In this document: positions 58,371-64,000 of the stretch, one piece after another
Layout: the number at the start of each line of letters is the position of its first letter
Numbering within the stretch: the first letter of the stretch is position 1
Program-made: the position numbers and the translations under genes
Assembly (NCBI GenBank): GCA_000711775.1
Contig: ARYC01001902.1
Span: 1-64,000, forward strand
DNA length: 64,000 bases
Direction of reading: 5' to 3'
Origin: Oxytricha trifallax
Lineage: Eukaryota; Ciliophora; Spirotrichea; Sporadotrichida; Oxytrichidae
Notes under the pieces: generated by a model
What the model saw: only the letters and a program-made list of their open reading frames with translations
Databases searched by the model: none
What the model was told of the DNA's origin: nothing

Positions 58371-58930
58371 ATGAACTCACTTAGAACAGAAGAAATTCAA
58401 GGATAACTTCAATCACTTACGTTATCTAAAGAAAAAGGTCCAGCAACTAAAAAGATAAAACATATTGAATAGAAATAAGAAGAAACAAAATTAAATCAGA
58501 GGTAATCGAAAAAACGAAAGTAAATATACAATTTTAGTTTAAATATTTTTAGATTTGATTGCATTAATGTTTAAGGAGATAATGCAAGCAAAAAGAAGTT
58601 TAAGCCAAATGATTTCACAGCTAGTTCTATTAGTAAAAAACGATAACCAGCCAAGAAAGAAGCACAATTGACATAAGAAGAAAAGATACTTTTACAAATA
58701 AAAATAGCCAGATAATAGTTTAGAAAGGTTTAGAAGTTTAGGTGGGACTTCTATGACAAATATATTAGAAGAAGATTATAAGACTAACAAAAATCTCCTC
58801 AAGAAAAGTAAAAAATTAAATAGTTGGTAAGATCTGCTACTCCTTAATCGAAATATTATGATTAAATTGAAAATGGCTTTGAAGAGATGGAGTTAAAATC
58901 CAAAAGAAAAAATCAAAAACAATTGTAATT
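58371..58930 (+). CDS. Basic Lys/Gln-rich protein, probably nuclear (3' end uncertain)
   Basis: MNSLRTEEIQGQLQSLTLSK, KEKGPATKKIKHIEQKQEET, a 33-nt intron (about 58518-58550, GTAAAT...TTTTTAG), then KKKFKPNDFTASSISKKRQP, QIKIARQQFRKVQKFRWDFY, DKYIRRRLQDQQKSPQEK and GFEEMELKSKRKNQKQL. The composition suggests a nucleolar or chromatin protein; no family recognised. No TGA follows directly; the frame enters AT-rich sequence and may continue, through an IES, into the acidic/AT-hook segment at 59165-59480. Confidence 0.5.
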
Positions 58931-59164
58931 TTTTATAAAAGTTAACTAAAATAGCTTTCTTAAAATATTTCTTTTTTTATACAAGCTTATTCAGATCGTA
59001 ACATTTTATTATTAAATGCACATATTTTATATAAACAATAAAATGAAAAAAATTAAAACATCTTGCATAATTTTTCATGCAGACTTATGTCTCAATTATT
59101 TTAAAAACTTGTAAATATCACTATCTAATTATAATTTCTTTACTATTCAATTTATTTTATAATC

Positions 59165-59480
59165 CTGGGGTTCTTTCCAGAAGTGAGATCTTATAGTGAA
59201 TAAAGAAACGATAAAGACTAAGTGGGAGAAGAAGAATAAGAAGAATAAAAAGAATCAGAAGCAGCAGAGGAAAATGAAGAAAATAATTAAAATATTGATG
59301 TTGATGATTTAGTACAAGCAAGGAGAAAAGCAGGACGTCCCAAAAAGCGCAAATTATTTTTTTAAAAATTTGAAGCAGAAAAATTGGCTTTAGAGATGTT
59401 GGCAATACAAATTATTAGTTTTTTTAAATAAAGTAACTAACAATTTTTAAAAACATATTTATTGGCAATTTATAAGGAGT
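59165..59480 (+). CDS. Acidic segment with AT-hook, likely end of the preceding gene
   Basis: Plus-strand frame reads EVRSYSEQRNDKDQVGEEEQ, a Glu-rich run, DVDDLVQARRKAGRPKKRKL (AGRPKKRK is an AT-hook), EKLALEMLAIQIISFFKQ and LAIYKEWGCDI, TGA near 59495. It lacks a start codon, so it is probably an MDS of the basic gene at 58371 after a roughly 230-nt IES. The pointer could not be fixed: CAATT repeats at both sides but gives a wrong frame. Confidence 0.4.
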
Positions 59481-59495
59481 GGGGATGCGATATTC

Positions 59496-59831
59496 AATGA
59501 TGAATTGCTTAGACTAGGAAATAAGAGTTTCATAAAATAAATTCATAATATACTTTAAATTTCACAAACTAAGAATAAGTTAATATTTGAATTTTTTTCT
59601 ATTCTGTTGTTTTCAATTTTCATATCACTAAATAAGCATTGAGAAAATGTTGATAAGTATATAATTTAAAAATCATAACCAAATGTTATAATTTAAATGG
59701 ATTGAGATATGTAATTAGTTTTAGATGAAACTCTTGTAATTCTTAAACAAAAGATTTAAACTTCAAATCAACGTTCCTTTGTCATTGAAATAACAATCTT
59801 TTTGATGAACTTGTTCACACTTTATAGCACT
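59496..59831. other. Intergenic between convergent genes
   Basis: AT-rich; nothing recognised. Confidence 0.45.
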
Positions 59832-60407
59832 TCATAGTTAAACTCTACATGCAAATTTGAATTAAAATAAAATAATCTTTTATAAAACAGTCTATAAATA
59901 AAATATAAGCTGTCTGATCTATGCAATCTTTCCCTAATCAGTGAGCACGTACATCGCTCTGTATTCATCAACTATCTTTTCATCAATCAACTTTTAAATC
60001 GATAGTTTAGCTTGTGAGTGGCTTCCTTGTATATGATCTTCCTCCTACACTTATGTTATTAAGTACACTCTATATTTATCTCTAATGCCCTTTAAGACTT
60101 CGTAAACTTAAAGTAATATATAAGTACCTATCGCAAATCATAATTAATTTATATTTGGGGAAAGTATGAGAGATAGAGTTTAGAAAGATTTAATTTGTAG
60201 ATAAACTTATGTTTCTAAGGTTCTTCTTCAGTTAAATTCAATTGAATTCTATATTCCAGTAATTTCAAGGGAACTTAATTTTGACTAATGATATCTTATA
60301 AATCAAATTTTTCACTATTTTCTCTGTTTTGTTTAACTGTAGAAGAATAGGTAGTAGACAGTTGTAGCTATGATGATGAATACTGTGTATAACAATATTA
60401 ATTCCAT
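59832..60407 (-). CDS. Pex22-like protein (peroxisomal membrane anchor) candidate
   Basis: Starts MELILLYTVFIIIATTVYYL, an N-terminal membrane anchor. Then ENSEKFDLQDIISQNQVPLK, RIQLNLTEEEPQKHKFIYKL, and a C-terminal VYEVLKGIRDKYRVYLITQV, EEDHIQGSHSQAKLSIQKLI, VDEYRAMYVLTDQGKIAQIR, QL, ending with TGA at 59832. The (V/L)YLIT.V...E.I followed by a helix, LIDEKI, and LT..GK.A..RQL order is that of Pex22, the anchor and activator of the Pex4 ubiquitin-conjugating enzyme. Sequence identity is weak, so this is a fold-pattern call. Two frame joints occur: one is explained by a 13-nt unit near 60328, the other near 60100-60125 is not resolved. Confidence 0.45.
60328..60340. other. Candidate 13-nt IES, pointer CTGT
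   Basis: CTGT (ACAG on the coding strand) at 60324-60327 and 60337-60340. Removing 13 nt joins YYLFFYR to ENSEKFD in frame and avoids an immediate TGA. Very short, so a sequence error or tiny intron is also possible. Confidence 0.45.
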
Positions 60408-60429
60408 GTTTTATATTATAATATAAACA

Positions 60430-60940
60430 AATTCTTCTAAACATATTATCTCCTGGCTTTTTGTGACGCTTAGCTGCTGTTCTTTTATCGGAGAGTTACT
60501 GGTTACCCTCGCCTTCTTCTTATACCCTGATCTTTAAATAAAATATAAAAATAACTTTTGATTAAGTTGCTTAGTCAATTTATTTACGTTTTTGAGAATT
60601 GATAGTTTACTATGATTATGTAGCCAATAATGGTCTTCTATCTTTCAATTCTTTATACTATTAATTTAATACATAATTGAATTTATTAACTTTTATTCTC
60701 TTTTCCATTTGTTGTCTGGATTACTTAGACACTTGATAATCTTATTGTTTAGCATCAAGCACTCAAAATTGGTTTCATTTAGTTCAAGGGTGTGTTGAGG
60801 GAATTTTCCTTAGCTTGCCACACTTTTAGCACACTAAACTTTGTTTCCCATTAAATAGTTTTTGATACTTGTGTAACTTTATTTTGCTGTTGGAACGTGC
60901 TTCTATCATTTTGTTATCGCTATAAAATCAAAATTAATAT
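60430..60940 (-). CDS. CW-type zinc-finger fragment
   Basis: Minus-strand ATG at about 60908: MIEARSNSKIKLHKYQKLFN, then SLVCQKCGKLRKIPST, and in the next frame ELNETNFECLMLNNKIIKCL, SNPDNKWKREQK. The C-x2-C, RKIP, later C-x9-C and W pattern matches the CW domain (binds methylated histone H3K4). The two frames meet near 60800, where a small IES or an indel must lie. The downstream segment RVTSNSPIKEQQLSVTKSQE (60440-60540) is open and runs in frame into the Pex22-like start, with no TGA between. Confidence 0.4.
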
Positions 60941-61019
60941 AAAATTTTAATCTAAATTATAACTTTCTACACTTTCACGTATTTGCAAACGTTCATGAAA
61001 CTATTACTGCGCTTAGGCT

Positions 61020-61515
61020 AATCTTATGTGAGAATTTTATTAAAAAATTTAATATATATCTAGGTATAAATTATTTATTATTCCTTAAAAAAAACTATTT
61101 TGTCAGAAGTAAGTTTTCTCTTATAAATTACATATTTTCAAATAGCCTTGCAAATAATTTCCGTCAATCACTGTATTATAAATTATTATTCAATAGTATA
61201 ATTTATTCGTTTATATGATATAAAATCTTCATTATTTAATTTTGATGTTGCCTGGAGTATTTTTGAATAAATAAAGGTTCTCACTAAGCAAATAGGGTTT
61301 TTATGTTTTATCAAATTCAACAACCCTATTCCAAATAATTTTATGATTGTTTCATAGTATTTTTTTGAAATTTTGATATCTCAAAGTAAAGTAAAAGTTG
61401 CCCATATTACAAACACGTTAGCGTAAATGCATTTATATACTGAATGTTTTCTTGTTATCAAGACAACAAGGAAGTGCCGCAAATCAACTGTCTCTACAAT
61501 AAAGTTACCATCATT
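61020..61515. other. AT-rich stretch before the right-hand transposon
   Basis: No gene seen. Contains a loose inverted pair AATAGGGTT / AACCCTATT at about 61289 and 61320. Confidence 0.4.
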
Positions 61516-61530
61516 TAAAACCCCAAAACC
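61516..61530. repeat. C4A4-like TBE terminus
   Basis: TAAAACCCCAAAACC, preceded by ATT. Matches, with changes, the inverted end at 2971-2988; further in, both ends share TAGGGT and GGGGTC words. Confidence 0.65.
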
Positions 61531-61649
61531 TTTTATTAGTTTCATTGAGTTTTTGAATGATAAAAGGCTGCAATTAACGCATACTCATTTAGGGTTTTTA
61601 TAGGGTTTATTTAGGGGTCCATATTATATAGATGTTTTATTTAAAGTAA

Positions 61650-61990
61650 AATAAGTGAAAATAATAACCTCAAGATTTATCTTATTCACCCTGAATTAAT
61701 AAACAGACTAAGAGATTATACTGTTGCAGATAACTTATCTGTCCATAAAACTAAAGACTCAAAGAAGGAAAAAAATTAAACATAAATTTGTGTTTAATGT
61801 TCCTACAGTCCTCATTTCAATGGAATTGAATTATATTGAGGGAAAGGCTACTACAAGAAACTTCTTCTCATGCAAGACTTTATGATAGATACAAAAAATT
61901 TAATAAAAAGTTCTGCTAAAAATGTTAGCATGATAAAGCATAGGTGTGTAAAAAAAAGTATTAGATTTATACGAATGAAAAAGTTCACAT
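61650..61990 (+). pseudogene. TBE transposase relic (C-terminal part only)
   Basis: ADNLSVHKTKDSKK corresponds to the second catalytic Asp region (VDNLSVHKTKESKK in the other copy), and the following CSYSPHFNGIELY corresponds to PYGPQFNGIEFY with the catalytic Glu. The N-terminal two thirds are missing and frames are broken, including TGA in place of the usual Trp codon. It is an internally deleted, inactive copy. Confidence 0.7.
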
Positions 61991-62725
61991 ATTAAATTAA
62001 CTCATGAAGGGATTTTGCTTCTCCTCCTACATAATTTCTTCTAAAGGATTGCATGGATCTATGTTTCTTCTCATGTGCCAGCTCCTGAATCTATGTTAAT
62101 GTCGTCTGACTTTTATAAATCTTTAAAAAGTCTCTTACTTAGTTCATGCTTTACTTAAGATTGTCTCTCTCGGTTCAATTTGCTGCATTCTTTCATCAAG
62201 TATATTGGTGTGCCAGGTTTTTCTATAAATATAGAAGGGTAAGTTTGCTTGAGATGAATGGATAATTTTTAGTTCCTAGAACCACGTGTCACTTATTTAA
62301 TACCTGATCCTCTGTTTCTTCAGTAGAGATGCTGTAGATGCTGTGGCATTCTTGTGAGCTTCTTAAATTACTTCATTTAAGTAATCAGGTTTCAGAGTTC
62401 CAAGAACTCCAAGTAAAAGGTTTCTATCTGGCAACTTTTTAGAAAGCGGTAGCTTTAATGGAAGGTTAACAAAAGCATTTGGATCACTCATTATAATTTT
62501 ATTAGACTTAATAGCTTTTTTCTCTTCACTCAGCAATGCTTTTTAGAATGGGATTTTAGTTCCCTCCTAAGTTGGCAACAACAATCCAACTATAATGGAT
62601 TTATAAATCTTACTTAAGAACTTACCTTGCTATACCAAATATCTATAAAGGTCCTCTTTACTTCGAAATTTTCCTATTAAATCTTGAGATTAAATTCTCT
62701 TCATTGCATCATTCATAGACTCCAT
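61985..62725 (-). CDS. TBE 22-kDa-type protein, second copy
   Basis: MESMNDAMKRIQSQDLIGKF, RSKEDLYRYLVQQ, a 43-nt GT-AG intron (about 62592-62634), VGLLLPTQEGTKIPFQKALL, LSKKLPDRNLLLGVLGTLKP, NEVIQEAHKNA, then a region with frame changes and an end NPFMSQFNM, TGA at 61985-61987. It aligns along its length with the copy at 1027-1825 and shares its intron position, which supports the intron as real. Confidence 0.65.
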
Positions 62726-62948
62726 CTTGCTTCCTCTTTCTAGAATTGTTAATGAAATTTAAAATTATGGATATCCATTCTAAGTTTATTAAAATCTTAC
62801 TACTAAATAGGGAGGACCTACCGGAGGTCAACTTTTATAAGATATGCGGAGAAGCATTAAAAAACTTGCTCCAAGTTTCACAGATTGATTTCCATTTTTA
62901 TCGATCTATCTCCATTAAATTGCTCCTAAAAAAGTTTATTTATTTAGG

Positions 62949-62988
62949 AGGTCCTTCAAATTAAGTTCAAACTTAATTTGAAGGACCT
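62949..62988. repeat. 40-bp near-perfect palindrome
   Basis: Arms AGGTCCTTCAAATTAAGTT (62949-62967) and its exact reverse complement (62970-62988) with a 2-nt loop. Lies between the divergent 22-kDa and zinc-finger ORFs of the transposon. Confidence 0.9.
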
Positions 62989-63179
62989 GATAGAAAACAA
63001 AAGTTCTCTTTGAGCATTTTAATTTAGTAAAATGTAAAACATTCTCATAAAAAATGTTAGCTTACATCCTTCTGGGGTTATTTAATTTACTTACTTCTAA
63101 GCAAAGAATTTACTAGTGTTTCAAATATATTAGTATTTATAGGTTGTTATTATAATTATTATAAATATATTAGCAACCC

Positions 63180-64000
63180 TAAATGAAGGCCAACCTATTG
63201 AGAAGAGAGAAATTACTTAAGTAAAGTCAATAAAAGATATCAATAAAAAAATGAATTCAGAGACGCTTCTACTTAAAGGAAGCCTACTTATGACTATTTT
63301 GATAAGCCAACCTTTAAGATTGAAGCATAAGTTAAGAAAGAATTCATCAAAGAGCATGCACAAAATGAAAGGAGGTTGAACAACCTGTCATCGAAAATTA
63401 AACTTTACCAATAAAGTAGATTATAAATGCAAAGAATGTAATAAAGTTTTCCCTTTCAAGTCACCTTGCAAGAGGCATTTGAGAGATAAACATGACTAAA
63501 TGCCTAAGTTACATTTCAAGCATTAAAAGAAAGATGGGACGTATGTCTCTGAGTTCTGTGAGAAGCCATATTCTCATACAAGAGACCTCAAAGTTCACTT
63601 TAAGAAAAAGCATAATCAAAGTTTTTCTTTATTCATGAACCTGCATGAAATAGATTCCTCTAAAAAAGAAGATCAAGAAATCTAGTGGAGTCTCTTCGAA
63701 TTGAAGTCTGGTAGAAAGGTAAAATGAGGAAAGCAGCCAAGAATTTTTTTGTATCTTAGATCTATAAATTCATGGCTAAAATATATGCAAAGTAGATTCC
63801 CACATTAAAATAATTGACCTAGAGTCTTGCCTAGGAATCTATCTCACTTTAAAGGCTAAAATAAAGAAGTGAGCCATTACTGATGACTAATATTCTTACA
63901 AGATATATCCTATTAATTACTTCCTTGCTTATGATAAGTTCCAATTTGAATTTGATAATCAGTATTATGCTCCTTAATAGACAAAGTGTATGCATTTTAT
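63180..64000 (+). pseudogene. TBE 57-kDa-type C2H2 zinc-finger ORF, second copy, N-terminal part
   Basis: After an E/Q-rich start (NEGQPIEKREITQVKSIKDI), two fingers: YKCKECNKVFPFKSPCKRHL and YVSEFCEKPYSHTRDLKVHF, with the same KLHFKHQKKDG linker as the copy at 1-540. In finger 2 the first Cys is replaced (SEFC). Frame changes separate the parts, so the copy is probably not functional. It continues beyond the window. Confidence 0.65.

Larger units (their letters stand above)
61516..64000 (+). mobile_element. TBE-like transposon, left part (decayed, truncated by window edge)
   Basis: Begins TAAAACCCCAAAACC at 61516, a C4A4-type TBE terminus. Inside are a shrunken transposase relic (about 61650-61990), the 22-kDa-type ORF (61985-62725, minus) and the zinc-finger ORF (from about 63180, plus). 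The order is identical to the copy at 1-2988 but on the opposite strand, so both elements point their transposase ends toward the host locus. Divergence between copies is high and several frame breaks are present, so this one is older or under less constraint. Confidence 0.8.

Overview
This window looks like germline (micronuclear) DNA of a spirotrich ciliate of the Oxytricha/Stylonychia/Tetmemena type. Four things point there. (1) Every convincing reading frame uses TAA and TAG as sense codons (glutamine by alignment), and only TGA ends genes. (2) Many genes are cut by short AT-rich segments that are bounded by 3-10 bp direct repeats (pointers). Deleting the segment plus one repeat restores frame and family alignment exactly, as for internal eliminated sequences (IESs) between macronuclear-destined segments (MDSs). 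(3) Both ends of the window hold telomere-bearing (TBE-like) Tc1/mariner-type transposons whose termini are C4A4-like. (4) True GT-AG introns are mostly 33-130 nt.

Layout. 1-2988: right part of a TBE-like transposon (zinc-finger ORF, 22-kDa ORF, DD34E transposase). 3.3-9.3 kb: an Obg-type GTPase on the minus strand, split into many small exons/MDSs. 10-18.2 kb: four tandem family-2 glycosyltransferase genes on the minus strand; one holds an 816-nt IES with a GC-rich non-coding block nested inside it. 18.6-25.4 kb: a large multi-spanning membrane protein gene. One of its introns carries a 1.1-kb element with 266-bp terminal inverted repeats and a cadherin-like gene fragment. 25.5-42.4 kb: a two-EF-hand protein, a CCCH zinc-finger protein, a TFIIS-N/IWS1-like protein, a coiled-coil protein interrupted by a 553-nt fold-back IES, a tandem cyclic-nucleotide-binding protein, a NEK kinase, a BAX-inhibitor-1/LFG membrane protein and a small unknown. 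43-58.9 kb: an unknown protein, a double calcyphosine-like EF-hand protein, IFT20, a myristoylated double-FHA protein, a PAF-acetylhydrolase, an unknown basic protein, a short probable axonemal-type protein, an SFT2 protein, centrin, a mitochondrial Tim44-like protein, a CK2-alpha kinase and a basic nuclear-type protein. 59.2-61 kb: an AT-hook fragment, a Pex22-like protein and a CW zinc-finger fragment. 61.5-64 kb: a second, more decayed TBE-like element, inverted relative to the first.

The genes are housekeeping, ciliary/centriolar and signalling loci with no shared pathway. The host genes keep their order and are not visibly scrambled; each would probably give a separate small somatic chromosome after IES removal. 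The most informative features are the precise IES/pointer cases, two fold-back elements with 4-bp target duplications, the GC-rich block nested in an IES, and the tandem glycosyltransferase family whose copies differ in IES content. Gene ends, several intron/IES borders and some N-termini are inferred by eye.
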